Under the pieces are notes generated by a model. That model was not told where the DNA came from. It saw only the letters and a program-made list of their open reading frames with translations, and did not search any database. The translations under genes were made by a program, and so were the position numbers. From Leucobacter salsicius M1-8 (GTDB lineage Bacteria > Actinomycetota > Actinomycetes > Actinomycetales > Microbacteriaceae), in the NCBI RefSeq assembly GCF_000350525.1, contig NZ_AOCN01000025.1:1-64000 (forward strand): a stretch of 64,000 nt of DNA. Direction: 5' to 3'. Numbering within the stretch: the stretch's first letter is position 1; the number at the start of each line of letters is the position of its first letter. Shown piece after piece: positions 1 to 8,994 of this stretch.

Positions 1-19
1 CCCCCGTTACCTTGTTCGT

Positions 20-206
20 AGCCCTTTCCAGCATCACACTGGAAGGGCGGCGGCCAGTCAGACCCGGCATGGTTATTGCCCCCAGTCATCCATGATCCGG
101 GGGGTGTTGCCACCGGGTCTGACCGGTATTGAGTGATCGCTAATAGGGGCTCGGCCAGGAACTCGTTCCAGGGCCGTCCGTAACGTGGATGCCGGGACTC
201 AATACC
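20..206 (+). ncRNA. Candidate IS110 bridge RNA
   Basis: Three successive perfect stems are visible. Stem one is CCCTTTCCAG/CTGGAAGGG near 22-48. Stem two is TCAGACCCGG (58-67) with CCGGGTCTGA (113-122) around a large internal loop. Stem three is GGTATTGAGT (125-134) with ACTCAATACC (197-206), again around a large loop that contains an inner CGGCC/GGCCG stem (152-156/172-176). A 5' hairpin followed by two loop-bearing stems is the known architecture of bridge RNAs such as that of IS621. The third stem's loop holds TAATAGGGGC, identical to the element's right end, as expected of a donor-binding loop. The RNA ends are not determined. Confidence 0.6.
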
Positions 207-244
207 AGGAGCTGACCGCCGAAATCTCAACGGACGGAGCAGTC

Positions 245-1444
245 ATGATCGAGAACTACGACAACGTCGACGTGTTCGTCGGCATCGACGTCGGCAAAGG
301 CGAACACCACGCCGTCGCCCTCAACCGAGCCGGTAAAAGTCTCTACGACAAACCGCTCCCTAACGATGAAGCCAAAATGCGTGACGTCCTGCAGCACCTC
401 AAACACCATGGCAACGTGCTCGTCGTCGTGGACCAGCCAGCCACCATCGGAGCACTCCCGATCGCGGTCGCTCAAGCCGAAGGGGTGCTCGTCGGCTACC
501 TGCCGGGATTAGCGATGCGTCGCATCGCAGACCTCCACCCCGGCGAAGCAAAAACCGATGCCCGAGACGCCGCAATCATTGCGCAAGCCGCCAGAACTCT
601 GCCCCACGCGCTGCGATCCATCCAGGTCGCTGACGAATCCGTTGCTGAGCTCTCGATGCTGTGCGGGTTTGATGATGACGTCCTCGGGCAGATCACTGCG
701 ACGAGTAACCGGGTACGGGGGCTCCTCACTCAGATCCATCCCGCACTCGAACGCGTGATCGGCCCACACCTGGACCATCCTGCGGTCCTTGATCTATTGC
801 AGCGCTACCCATCGCCCGCAGTGATGCAGCAGGCCGGCCCTCAACGGTTAGCTACACGCCTCAGAAGGCTTGCTCCGCGTATGGGACATCGTCTTGCGTC
901 CGAGATCATGGACGCGCTGGCTGCTCAAACGGTCGTGGTGGTTGGCACGAATGCCGCAGCTGTCGTCCTTCCGCGCCTCGCGGAACAACTCGCAGCGCTG
1001 CGGCGGCAACGGGCTGAGATAGCGGTCCTGGTTGAAGAGATCGTTGAGGCGCACCCTCTTTCGATCGTCCTGATGAGCATGCCGGGAGTCGGCGTTAGGA
1101 CGGCCGCCAGGCTCCTCACCGAAGTGGCGGGCAAACACTTCGAGTCCGCTGGCCACTTGGCTTCCTACGCCGGTCTAGCTCCCGTGACCCGAAGATCCGG
1201 GTCATCGATCCGCGGCGAACATTCGTCTAGGCGCGGAAACCGGGTGTTGAAACGAGCCCTGTTCCTCTCGGCCTTCGCCGCGCTCAGAGATCCCGTCTCA
1301 CGCGCCTATTACGACCGGAAGATCGCGCAGGGCAAACGGCACAACCAGGCTCTCATCGCCCTGGCCAGACGACGCTGTGATGTCCTCTTCGCGATGCTCC
1401 GAGACGGGTCGCTATATCAAGCTGATCATGCGCTTGCGGCTTGA
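245..1444 (+). CDS. IS110-family transposase
   Basis: A 399-residue transposase, the usual length for the family. The N-terminal RuvC-like DEDD domain starts with FVGIDVGKGEHHAV, which supplies the first Asp of the active site. The C-terminal Transposase_20 domain contains SMPGVGVRTAARLLTEV and the YAGLAPVTRRSGSS segment that precedes the family's catalytic serine region. The ATG at 245 is chosen over an upstream in-frame start because GGAG sits just upstream and FVGID then lies close to the N-terminus. The protein would cut and rejoin DNA as directed by the upstream bridge RNA. The gene looks intact. Confidence 0.9.
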   Translation: MIENYDNVDVFVGIDVGKGEHHAVALNRAGKSLYDKPLPNDEAKMRDVLQHLKHHGNVLVVVDQPATIGALPIAVAQAEGVLVGYLPGLAMRRIADLHPGEAKTDARDAAIIAQAARTLPHALRSIQVADESVAELSMLCGFDDDVLGQITATSNRVRGLLTQIHPALERVIGPHLDHPAVLDLLQRYPSPAVMQQAGPQRLATRLRRLAPRMGHRLASEIMDALAAQTVVVVGTNAAAVVLPRLAEQLAALRRQRAEIAVLVEEIVEAHPLSIVLMSMPGVGVRTAARLLTEVAGKHFESAGHLASYAGLAPVTRRSGSSIRGEHSSRRGNRVLKRALFLSAFAALRDPVSRAYYDRKIAQGKRHNQALIALARRRCDVLFAMLRDGSLYQADHALAA

Positions 1445-1545
1445 CAAAAGTAATAGGGGCACCCCCCCAGGGCGAACATCGGAGCTGCAGCGAAATCAGA
1501 AACATCAGCTTTCTGGCAATGGCGCTTCAAGAAGATGTTTCTCTG

Positions 1546-1595
1546 ACGGCACCGCAACTCACCTGGGACCCCCCACCCAAGAGTTGCGGTGCCGT
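1546..1595. terminator. Long perfect hairpin between IS110 and resolvase operon
   Basis: Arms ACGGCACCGCAACTC (1546-1560) and GAGTTGCGGTGCCGT (1581-1595) are perfectly complementary over 15 bp with a 20-nt loop. It lies between the IS right end and the end of the leftward resolvase operon, so a transcription terminator is the likeliest role. No long T-run follows on either strand, so a recombination or protein-binding site is an alternative. Confidence 0.45.
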
Positions 1596-1680
1596 TCCGT
1601 CTTAGCTGGTCGTCGTGCTCAGGCGACATCGCCGCGTAGCCTCACCGGACCAGGAGAAGTCGCTTCCTGCGCCCGGCGGG

Positions 1681-1911
1681 CTACACGTCGCTGAAATGGA
1701 ACGAGTACTCGTCCTGGTACGTGCGCCCCTCGGAGACCTCAGGGCTGCGGTACTGCGACCGCTGGTAGAAGAACCGCTCAATCTGGGCGTAGCTTCCACC
1801 AGCGAGCAGGATGTCGGTGGAGCGGTGGCCTGGCGCGTCAAGCCAGGTGCCACCCTCGGTGACGGAGCCGATGACTACGCCGCGGTCGCGGACCTCTATC
1901 TTCTTCGCCAC
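1681..1911 (-). CDS. Hypothetical protein, 76 aa, third gene of resolvase operon
   Basis: Starts with a GTG that overlaps the TAG stop of the preceding gene by one base (TAGTG), which suggests translational coupling. The product is small and soluble. It begins MAKKIEVRDRGVVIGSV, has an acidic, aromatic C-terminus ending in YSFHFSDV, and shows no membrane segment or recognisable motif. I do not recognise the family. Its place behind a resolvase and another small gene suggests an accessory function of the mobile element. Confidence 0.55.
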   Translation of the reverse strand: MAKKIEVRDRGVVIGSVTEGGTWLDAPGHRSTDILLAGGSYAQIERFFYQRSQYRSPEVSEGRTYQDEYSFHFSDV

Positions 1912-2138
1912 TAATCGGCCTCCTGTTGGCTCTCGATATCACTGAGCTGCCTATGCGCAGCATCAACCTGCCTGCGATCCTGCCTGCACACCTCGCGCAG
2001 GTGCTCAAGCTCCGCGGGCTTGATTCCCATTCCAGCACACACCTTGTCAGCCGGAACCCCGGTCGCCAGGAGCATCTCGGCCACCGCGGCGGCCCGGTGC
2101 ACGCCGGTGACGAGCTGTTTCTGCGCATTCCTATTCAT
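1911..2138 (-). CDS. Hypothetical protein, 75 aa, second gene of resolvase operon
   Basis: Its ATG overlaps the resolvase stop codon by four bases (ATGA), so the two are very likely cotranslated. The sequence is predicted helical and charged. The stretch AAAVAEMLLATGVPADKVCAGMGIKPAELEHL resembles a helix-turn-helix pair such as those in small recombination accessory proteins, but this is a weak, by-eye comparison. No function is assigned. Confidence 0.55.
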   Translation of the reverse strand: MNRNAQKQLVTGVHRAAAVAEMLLATGVPADKVCAGMGIKPAELEHLREVCRQDRRQVDAAHRQLSDIESQQEAD

Positions 2139-2704
2139 TCTGCCGCCTCCGCCCGCTCGATGGCACGGTAGACGGAGGCGCGGCCGATCCCGAAGAGGTC
2201 AGCCACATCAGTGATGGACATCCCACCCGTGCGCAGCTCGGCGATGTGGCGATCCTGCGCCGGCGTGAGTTTGGTCTGCTTCCCGCGGAGTTTTCCCTTC
2301 GCACGGGCAACCGCCATTCCCTCCCGTGTTCGCTGCCTGATTAAGTCAGCCTCGAACTCGGCCACCATAGACAACACCGAGAACAGTAACTTGCCAATGG
2401 GGTCGCTTGGATCATGCTTCGCACCACCCAGCGATAACGCAACTCCGCGCGCACCGAGCTCGACAGCGATGTCAGATGCGTCGCGGACGCTGCGGGCGAG
2501 GCGGTCGAGCTTCGTAACCACGAGAGTGTCGCCAGTGCGCACCGCTGCCAATGCCTTCGCGAGTCCCGGCCGCTCTCGGTTCGTACCGGTAAGCCCGTGG
2601 TCGGTGTAAATATCACCCGGCGCCACTCCGAGCTGTGCGAGTGCTTCGCGTTGCGCCGTGAGATCTTGGTCGGCGGTTGACACGCGGGCGTAGCCGATCA
2701 GCAC
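2135..2704 (-). CDS. Serine recombinase (resolvase/invertase family)
   Basis: A 189-residue small serine recombinase. The catalytic domain begins MLIGYARVSTADQ, with the nucleophilic Ser at residue 9, and continues with TKLDRLARSVRD and the family-typical GKLLFSVLSMVAEFEADLIRQRTREG segment. The last 45 residues form a Hin-type helix-turn-helix (MSITDVADLFGIGRASVYRAI). Such enzymes resolve plasmid or transposon dimers or invert DNA. First gene of a three-gene leftward operon. An inverted repeat just upstream (2711-2746) could be part of its crossover or operator site. Confidence 0.9.
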   Translation of the reverse strand: MLIGYARVSTADQDLTAQREALAQLGVAPGDIYTDHGLTGTNRERPGLAKALAAVRTGDTLVVTKLDRLARSVRDASDIAVELGARGVALSLGGAKHDPSDPIGKLLFSVLSMVAEFEADLIRQRTREGMAVARAKGKLRGKQTKLTPAQDRHIAELRTGGMSITDVADLFGIGRASVYRAIERAEAAE

Positions 2705-2710
2705 GTGACA

Positions 2711-2746
2711 CCGCCGTCCGTAAGCCGATCGCCAAACGGACGGCGG
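2711..2746. repeat. Inverted repeat upstream of resolvase
   Basis: CCGCCGTCCG (2711-2720) and CGGACGGCGG (2737-2746) are perfect 10-bp inverted arms, 7 bp upstream of the resolvase start. The position suits an operator or a resolution-site arm; this is inferred from position only. Confidence 0.4.
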
Positions 2747-2849
2747 GGGAGTGCGATGCCGATTGAGGCGGTGAGCGGGAGCATTGTGTCCGTATAGCTA
2801 GTCCGCTGAAATGACCGGTGGTGGGGCGTTATACGGGCACTATCGGTGC

Positions 2850-3263
2850 TCACTTCTGGCCCCGGCGGCGGCGGGCTTCGCGGGCAGCGTCGCATTCGTC
2901 GCAGAGTGTGGAGACCCAACCGCGCGGATTACGGCGGACTCCCGGTGCGCTGCATTCCTCGCAGGTTTCGTACGACTGTTTCTCAGCGGCGGTGACGGCG
3001 TCGTCCATCTGGTCGCGAACCTCTTTGGGGAGGTCGGGGCTGATATGTGTGTAGCACCGCAGGCCGCCCATCTTTTGCTTGATCTGCGAGTAGGTATACA
3101 TCTCAGGGGTACCGGCGAGCTGAGTGAGTTTGTGGTCAAGTCGGCCGAGTAGTGGAAACCAACCTGGACCAACGCCGAACTGGGTGCGCCGGTGGTCACG
3201 GATGTGCTTGAGATTTTGGGTGAGTGTTCGTTCCAGCTGCCGTGGGGTCCGTCGTGTTGTCAT
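2850..3263 (-). CDS. Hypothetical zinc-finger-like protein, 137 aa
   Basis: The N-terminal 80 residues are basic and helical (LERTLTQNLKHIRDHRRTQ). The C-terminal part has CEEC about 20 residues before CDEC, a spacing that could bind one zinc ion, then a basic tail (REARRRRGQK). This suggests a nucleic-acid-binding role, but the family is not recognised. The start is supported by AGGAGCC a few bases before the ATG. A copy of the ACCGCGCATTNNNYA motif lies upstream, so it belongs to the element's backbone set. Confidence 0.6.
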   Translation of the reverse strand: MTTRRTPRQLERTLTQNLKHIRDHRRTQFGVGPGWFPLLGRLDHKLTQLAGTPEMYTYSQIKQKMGGLRCYTHISPDLPKEVRDQMDDAVTAAEKQSYETCEECSAPGVRRNPRGWVSTLCDECDAAREARRRRGQK

Positions 3264-3306
3264 TGCTCGGCTCCTGTCCTCCGCAGCGTCGTTCGCCGCG
3301 ACTGGA

Positions 3307-3321
3307 TGAGTAATGCGCGGT
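3307..3321 (-). promoter_or_regulatory. ACCGCGCATTNNNYA motif, copy 1
   Basis: Reads ACCGCGCATTACTCA on the minus strand, 43 bp upstream of the ATG at 3263, which has its own AGGAGCC ribosome site. One of seven copies with this orientation relative to the downstream gene. Confidence 0.6.
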
Positions 3322-3642
3322 CTATTGCTCCGCTAATTCACGGAACTTCAGCAGCTCCGACCAGCACTCTTGAGTCCTCTCAGCCTGCCACTCGGCGCGC
3401 TCGGAGGCGTCAACCTCGCCGCGCCAGATCACCAGCGCTTCGGCTTCGGCGAGCAACTGAGAGGCAACGGGTAGCTCGCTGGCGGGTACGTCGAACGCCC
3501 GAGCGGCGTCAGCGAGCATGGCGTGGGCGAGGAGCGTGAGGTCGGCCGGCGGCGGTTCGTGTGGAACGAGGCACCAGGCGAGCTGTGCGGCGGAAGCAGA
3601 TAGATGCATCTGCAGCAGATCAGCATCGTCGGAGGGGTGCAT
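3322..3642 (-). CDS. Hypothetical protein, 106 aa
   Basis: A small, acidic, Ala/Leu-rich, probably all-helical soluble protein (PPPADLTLLAHAMLADAARAF, then EALVIWRGEVDASERAEWQAERTQECW). There is no signal peptide, membrane segment or known motif. It is the upstream neighbour of the zinc-finger-like gene, which has its own upstream motif, so the two may be transcribed separately. Function unknown. Confidence 0.5.
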   Translation of the reverse strand: MHPSDDADLLQMHLSASAAQLAWCLVPHEPPPADLTLLAHAMLADAARAFDVPASELPVASQLLAEAEALVIWRGEVDASERAEWQAERTQECWSELLKFRELAEQ

Positions 3643-3688
3643 GGAGTTATGGTCGCACGCCAGTGCTCTGGGGTGTCAAGTGGTGGTA

Positions 3689-4390
3689 TTAGCCGATTAG
3701 CTGATCGATGACTTTGAAGGCCTCTCGGCTGCTTAGTTTGAAGAACTCCCGGTCCTGTCGAACGCGATAGATCGCGAGTGCATCGTGAACACGACGTTCA
3801 GTCCCTGGAGCATCTTTCACGCTCCAAAGTGCGCGGACCCCAAAGGGGATCAGTACGCCCGTTGCACGGTTGATCTCAGTGACGCGAGTGATAACGTCTC
3901 GGTTTGTGTAGCCAATTTTTAGAAGTTCCGGCGACTCGCGAGTGGAAAGAATATAGACGTAGCCATTTTCGGCCGGATCCTTCAACGGCTCATCGCGAAC
4001 GAAGCCTCCAAGCATCTCGTGCACCTTGAGGCCACGAAGATGTCGCGAGTGGGTTACCTGTGCTTGTGGGTCATTCGAGATCACAGCGCGTCGAAGCGCG
4101 GTAAGGGTGCGAGCAATCACGGGTGCATCATTGTTAGGTGAAGGCCGAGAGAGCTGAATCCAAACGGTAAACCAGTCCCACTGATCAGCCCGATGGACCC
4201 TGTTGAATAGACCTTTCAGTGTTGAGATGGCGTCTGGAAGTAGAGCCATTCTTGCGGCGCTCAATAACTCATCCGATATGAGGAAATCATGCAGGAGCGA
4301 TGCGCTAAACACTCGCTGGGATTGCACCCCAGGTTTAACTGGAGCCATCCCGAATCCCCACTTTTGCTGAATCGAAAAATCAGAATTCAT
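3689..4390 (-). CDS. GIY-YIG nuclease family protein (T5orf172-like)
   Basis: 233 residues. The C-terminal half carries the fold signature: GYVYILSTRE as the GIY-YIG-like strand pair, LLKIGYTNRDVITRVTEIN with the catalytic Arg region, and TERRVHDALAIYRVRQDREFFKL, which contributes the conserved Glu. This matches the T5orf172/Mug113 branch of GIY-YIG endonucleases. The N-terminal 130 residues are not recognised and may recognise substrate. It lies directly downstream of the Type III restriction genes on the same strand (35 bp from res), so it may be a defence-island accessory nuclease. GAGGTG precedes the ATG. Confidence 0.75.
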   Translation of the reverse strand: MNSDFSIQQKWGFGMAPVKPGVQSQRVFSASLLHDFLISDELLSAARMALLPDAISTLKGLFNRVHRADQWDWFTVWIQLSRPSPNNDAPVIARTLTALRRAVISNDPQAQVTHSRHLRGLKVHEMLGGFVRDEPLKDPAENGYVYILSTRESPELLKIGYTNRDVITRVTEINRATGVLIPFGVRALWSVKDAPGTERRVHDALAIYRVRQDREFFKLSSREAFKVIDQLIG

Positions 4391-4424
4391 TCATTGCACC
4401 TCGTAACCATGTTCTAAGCCCGGG

Positions 4425-6929
4425 CTACCTGAGCATGGTGGTGGCGTCACTCATGTTGCGGAGGTTCGACCAGGAGTTCGCGGTCTTGACGTCGCCTTCA
4501 TATGCGATGAGGTAACCCCAGCGAACGTCTGCCCAAGTGGGATCGGATTCCATCACGCGGAGCACTCGCTCTGCCGCGGCGCGCTTTGCTTGCACGGTCT
4601 CATCCTGCCGGCCACGCTCATCTTTGCCCTCGATGATCCAATGCACGCCATCCTTATCGAGTGCGACAAAATCAGGGTAGTACGAACGCCCAGCACCGTA
4701 CTCGATACGGGCGCCGTCAGTGGTTTCGAGGCGCATCCACCAGGTGATCTGCTCAGCCACGTCGAGCAGCTTAGCTACTTGGAACTCGGCGCTGTACGAG
4801 TCGAACGATGATGCCGAGTAGCGACCCTTGCGCCATCCGTCGTAGTTCTGCCCTCTCGTGAATTGGGGGCTACCGTCCACGTCGCTCTGGGGTTTTATCT
4901 TCACGCCCACAGGCAGTTCGGTTGACTTGCGTCGGGGGAGCGTGAGCGGATGCACTTTGGGAATCTCGCGGCTCTGTTTCGCTGCTTCATCAGCAGCGAC
5001 ATTCACCGCGTCTTTTAGGCGCTGGACTGCAACACCGGCACGCCTAACCGTCCATTCGCCTTCCACGAAGCTGACGAACCGGCGCACAAATGCAATAGCC
5101 GCTCGCCGGTTCTCTGCGCCGGCAGCGCCGTTCTTGAGTGCTCCGAGCTTTCGGAGGTGAGTTTCTAGGTTGTCCTGAACGATTTCAGCTGTCATCGGGT
5201 CATCGAACAGCTCCGCCTGGGTAGCCGTTTCGAATTTAATGACGCCTTTCTGGTCAGTGAAGATGATCGTCTCGCGGTCGATCTGGTCGGTGAAATCGTC
5301 ACCGATAGTTGCAGCCACTTTTTTGTGCCACTCATCATCGAGATCGACGAGGCGCAGCTGGTGCGGTTCTGTTTCGAACGTTGCCAAAGGGAACTTGAAC
5401 GTGGATTCATCCAGAAGCAAGACTTTCTCACGCTCTGGTTCCACCTCCACCAGCGTAGTGACGAGGGTTTCGATGTCGCGAGTGCCACCTGAGAGTGCTG
5501 CCACAGCGGCAAGCTCAGGGTCGTCAGATGCTGCTGCATAGGCGGAATCGTCCGTCAGCCAGAACACGTCGTCGCCGAGGGCTCCGGGATCACCAAGAGC
5601 TGCAGGGACCGACGCCGTGTTCGCGGCCGGAGCACCGGAACTGGAGTGTGAAGGAATATCTTCCGTAGCGCGAATGCTTCCGCTTATGCCATGCTTCTTT
5701 AGCGCCTGCACGACAGCTTTGTGGGAGAGGATGTCGAGTGAATCCACCCACTCGTCGCCGGTGTACTCACCATAGGGGAGACGAAGGCCACGGCCGATGA
5801 GCTGCTCGGTGAGCGTGCCGGACTCAAGAGCACGCAGCGGTACGAGCACGGCGACGTTGTGTACGTTCCAACCCTCATTAAGCATTGACACCTGCACGAT
5901 CACGCGTACCGGCGAGTCAGGCTCCTGAACTTGTGCAAGCTTCGCTTCCATAGCGTCACTCGCGGCGTTCGAGTGCACCGTCAACACCTGCTCCTCAGCG
6001 AACAAGTCGTTGCTTGTCAGCAGCCCGGCGATCTCGTCGGCGTGTTCGGTGTCCTGGCAGGTAACGAGCATGATCGGGTTGATCGGTTTTGCATCAGGGT
6101 GCCGAAGCTCGTGATCGCGGTATGACGCAGCCTTCTTTTGAAGCAGCTTTTTCGCATCCCTAAGTTGGCCAACCACCTCATTGTCCCGGTAACCGTTGGT
6201 GCGTCGGGCGAGCACCGGCGTCTTCACGAACTTGTCGGCGATGGCCTTATGAAGGTGGTACTTGTAGATCACGTTGTCACCGCGTTCAGGCGTCGCCGTG
6301 AGACCCACGCGGGCGGCGGGTTCGAGCCGCTCGAGCGCCTTTGACCAGGTAGCTGCTGATCCGGTGAACCGGTGGGATTCGTCGAGCACGACGAGAAGGT
6401 CATCAACCCTCGACAGGTAATCCAGAAGCGGCCCGCCGAGCTGCTCCTGTGGTCGCGCGGTGCGGAGGTTCTGAGACTTGGCCTTGCCCGGTTCTACGTA
6501 GTCATCGGTATCTTCGGCGACCAAGTGATGTACGTTCATCAAGAACAGCTTCACTGCATCGGGATCGGTGATGACTGGTGCGTTCTCCGTGAAGTTCTGA
6601 GGCGTGATTACGTGCTTCTCGATTTCAGCACCTTCGACGAAGCCTTGTGCGCCTGGCGTGAAGTTCGCAATTGTCTTCGTGCGCACGGTCTTCCCTGGCA
6701 ACACCACGAGAAGATTCCTGATCCCCGATGCTGCTGCGTATTCAAGAAGGGCGGCGAGGAGCCATGTCTTGCCCACCCCGGTCGCAATGTCGAGCACGAC
6801 TTGCTCACATTCATCCTGACGGGAGAGGGCGTGAACTACCGCGTCGAGCCCCTTGGCGTTCGGCGGGCGAAGGCCGAACCGTGAAATCAGGTCATCGACC
6901 ACGCGCTGGTCGTACTCAAAGATGGCCAC
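4425..6929 (-). CDS. res: Type III restriction enzyme, Res subunit
   Basis: 834 residues: an SF2 helicase with a C-terminal nuclease. Visible motifs are Walker A ATGVGKT (about residue 49), DEAH-like LDESH, TATPE, and motif VI QLIGRGLRLPYGE. Near the C-terminus YYPDFVALDKDG followed by WIIEGK gives the PD-(D/E)XK catalytic set. With Mod it would translocate or slide on DNA and cut unmethylated sites. The ATG is 3 bp after the mod stop codon, so the pair is an operon. Length is slightly short for Res proteins but all key motifs are present. Confidence 0.9.
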   Translation of the reverse strand: MAIFEYDQRVVDDLISRFGLRPPNAKGLDAVVHALSRQDECEQVVLDIATGVGKTWLLAALLEYAAASGIRNLLVVLPGKTVRTKTIANFTPGAQGFVEGAEIEKHVITPQNFTENAPVITDPDAVKLFLMNVHHLVAEDTDDYVEPGKAKSQNLRTARPQEQLGGPLLDYLSRVDDLLVVLDESHRFTGSAATWSKALERLEPAARVGLTATPERGDNVIYKYHLHKAIADKFVKTPVLARRTNGYRDNEVVGQLRDAKKLLQKKAASYRDHELRHPDAKPINPIMLVTCQDTEHADEIAGLLTSNDLFAEEQVLTVHSNAASDAMEAKLAQVQEPDSPVRVIVQVSMLNEGWNVHNVAVLVPLRALESGTLTEQLIGRGLRLPYGEYTGDEWVDSLDILSHKAVVQALKKHGISGSIRATEDIPSHSSSGAPAANTASVPAALGDPGALGDDVFWLTDDSAYAAASDDPELAAVAALSGGTRDIETLVTTLVEVEPEREKVLLLDESTFKFPLATFETEPHQLRLVDLDDEWHKKVAATIGDDFTDQIDRETIIFTDQKGVIKFETATQAELFDDPMTAEIVQDNLETHLRKLGALKNGAAGAENRRAAIAFVRRFVSFVEGEWTVRRAGVAVQRLKDAVNVAADEAAKQSREIPKVHPLTLPRRKSTELPVGVKIKPQSDVDGSPQFTRGQNYDGWRKGRYSASSFDSYSAEFQVAKLLDVAEQITWWMRLETTDGARIEYGAGRSYYPDFVALDKDGVHWIIEGKDERGRQDETVQAKRAAAERVLRVMESDPTWADVRWGYLIAYEGDVKTANSWSNLRNMSDATTMLR

Positions 6930-6931
6930 GA

Positions 6932-8896
6932 TTATCGGTTCCTTCTACTGGTAAAGAGGTCATCAGGCATTACGAGCAGTCGGGAGCCACGAGCTTGCTT
7001 TCGCAATTCGCGATCAACGCCCGGTGCGGCTCCATCGCAGACAACTGTCAGCGAATGGTTCTCTGGTAGCGCAGCCAAAAGCTCGGTGAGAATACTGTCA
7101 CTCAGCATGCCCTCAACCACTGCAAGCAGTTGCCGCCCCTTCGCCCCGACGAAGCGAGGGTTCTCCGGTGTGAGCCGGAAGCCGAGATGCCCGGCGATGG
7201 ATCGTTGCAGCACTTCACCGGTTGCTTCCGGCGTGATGAACGACGTGGTGGTGCCGGTGCGCTCATCGGTCTCCACCTCAACCCAAACGGGGGAGAGATG
7301 CATCTGGGTGAAGCCGCCGCCACCTGTCCAGTTCACGGTGGTGATCTTCTTCGTCCCGGTGGCAGCTTTCAGCGTTTTGATCGTTGCTGCATCAAGCTCG
7401 ACTTCTGCTGCTTTTGCTTCCTTTAGGACCCTGCCCAAGATGGTATTGAAGAGCTTTGCTTCCTTGACGGTCGTCTTCGCAGGAAGCTCAGCCTTGGCCT
7501 CATACTTCTCGGATGAAGTCACGCCACCAGCGTCGGCGCCACGAACTACCTGCTCCAAGCGCGGCCTAGTAAACGAAGCCATCGTTGACTGTTGCAGCTC
7601 ACATGTCATCCAGCGTCGGCCCATCTTGTGGGCAACTGCCGCTGTCGTGCCTGAACCGGCGAAGCAGTCCAGCACGATGTCGCCGGGGCTTGTAGCGATC
7701 TTCAGGATGCGCTCGATAAGTCGCTCAGGCTTCGGTGTATCAAAAGTGTCACCGCCAGGGAACAGCGCGGCAAGCTCTGCGGTGGCCTGGCGGTTGTGAC
7801 CAACCTCTTCATTAGGCCACCAAGTACTGGGCACTCGGCCGCGGGTAGGTATGCGGGTCTTTCGTCCGAACCCGCCTTCGCCACCTCCACGGAGGACAAC
7901 CTCCGGCCAGGTGCCGGCATCGTATCGCTCGCGAGCAGAGGTAGCGCTCTCCTCAAGGGAACGCTTGAGCATCATTGCCTTGACGCCCTCGCGAACTTCT
8001 GCGACGGGAACCTTCGCGATCTTCGCTCGCATCTCAGCATCGTCCAGGTCGCGAAGCTCGTACTCTGCGTACTCAGACATCGCAGCAAACACAGTATTCG
8101 GTTCCGCGAACCAGCAGCGCCCCTTCGATGGGTACACGAGCTCCCCGGTGATTGGGTGCTGGATCGCATACACCCACAGCTGATTTCGACTCGCGCTGGG
8201 GGCGGTCGGATCTGCATCCCACCACACCTCGTGGTCACCGTCAGGTGCCGTGAACCGCGCGTTCATCTCCTCAGTGCGCTCCAGGCGGTTCATTACCCAT
8301 TCTTCCGATTTGCGGTACACCAGGATGATGTCGTGATCGGCAGAGGGGATCGGGAAATCGTTGCGGCTTGAGTCAGTCTTTTGCCATACAATTTCGGCAG
8401 CAAAGTTCGCAGATCCGAAGACCTCGTCGAGGAGCACTCGCATGCGGTGATTCTCGGAATCATCGAGATGCACCCAAATGGAGCCATTGTCTGCGAGGAG
8501 TTTCTTGAGTAGTACCAGGCGGTCACGCATAAAGGTGAGCCACACTGAATGCTCGAGATTGTCCTCATAGTGAGTGAACACTCCGCCCGTGTTGAATGGC
8601 GGATCAATGTAGATGCACTTCACCCGGCCCACGTACTTCTCGGCTAGCTCCGGGACCTGGGTTAGCGCCTCGAGAACGTCGCCTGACTCACCAGTGACGA
8701 GTAGGTTGTCGTGTAGTCCGCCGTCACTTGGGTCGCCAAAATGACCGTCATTAACAAGGTAGTGAGTCTGACATGCGCGAGGGTCATCTTTGGGTACCCA
8801 GGTGTAGTCGTAGGCACCTTCCGTGGTGGGGATGAGGGCTTGGTCTTTGCCCATCCAGGTCAGCTCAAGGCGCCCTCGAATGTTGCGCTGCGTCAT
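6932..8896 (-). CDS. mod: Type III DNA methyltransferase, Mod subunit
   Basis: 654 residues from the ATG at 8896; longer in-frame readings upstream lack family similarity. The beta-class order is visible: catalytic DPPFNTG at about residue 98 and the AdoMet-binding DCFAGSGTT much later, with the target-recognition region between them. It probably methylates adenine N6 in the recognition site shared with Res. The region after the AdoMet motif (about 200 residues, rich in Lys/Glu/Ala) is the usual Res-interaction extension. First gene of the mod-res pair. Confidence 0.9.
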   Translation of the reverse strand: MTQRNIRGRLELTWMGKDQALIPTTEGAYDYTWVPKDDPRACQTHYLVNDGHFGDPSDGGLHDNLLVTGESGDVLEALTQVPELAEKYVGRVKCIYIDPPFNTGGVFTHYEDNLEHSVWLTFMRDRLVLLKKLLADNGSIWVHLDDSENHRMRVLLDEVFGSANFAAEIVWQKTDSSRNDFPIPSADHDIILVYRKSEEWVMNRLERTEEMNARFTAPDGDHEVWWDADPTAPSASRNQLWVYAIQHPITGELVYPSKGRCWFAEPNTVFAAMSEYAEYELRDLDDAEMRAKIAKVPVAEVREGVKAMMLKRSLEESATSARERYDAGTWPEVVLRGGGEGGFGRKTRIPTRGRVPSTWWPNEEVGHNRQATAELAALFPGGDTFDTPKPERLIERILKIATSPGDIVLDCFAGSGTTAAVAHKMGRRWMTCELQQSTMASFTRPRLEQVVRGADAGGVTSSEKYEAKAELPAKTTVKEAKLFNTILGRVLKEAKAAEVELDAATIKTLKAATGTKKITTVNWTGGGGFTQMHLSPVWVEVETDERTGTTTSFITPEATGEVLQRSIAGHLGFRLTPENPRFVGAKGRQLLAVVEGMLSDSILTELLAALPENHSLTVVCDGAAPGVDRELRKQARGSRLLVMPDDLFTSRRNR

Positions 8897-8994
8897 GTCT
8901 TTTCGGGGTCTCCTGGTCTTAATCTGGCCGTCTGTCGAGTCTACAGTGGGCATAGGACATTGAGGTGCGGCGGCGAGCCGCACCGCCCCATCGC

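Larger units (their letters stand above)
1..1470 (+). mobile_element. IS110-family insertion sequence (left end possibly outside window)
   Basis: One transposase gene preceded by about 240 bp of strongly structured non-coding DNA, the layout of IS110-group elements that carry a bridge RNA in the left end. The decamer TAATAGGGGC occurs at 141-150 in the structured region and again at 1451-1460, a few bases after the transposase stop, which places the right end near 1450-1470. No terminal inverted repeats are visible, as expected for this family. The left end cannot be fixed because it lies at or before base 1. Confidence 0.75.
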
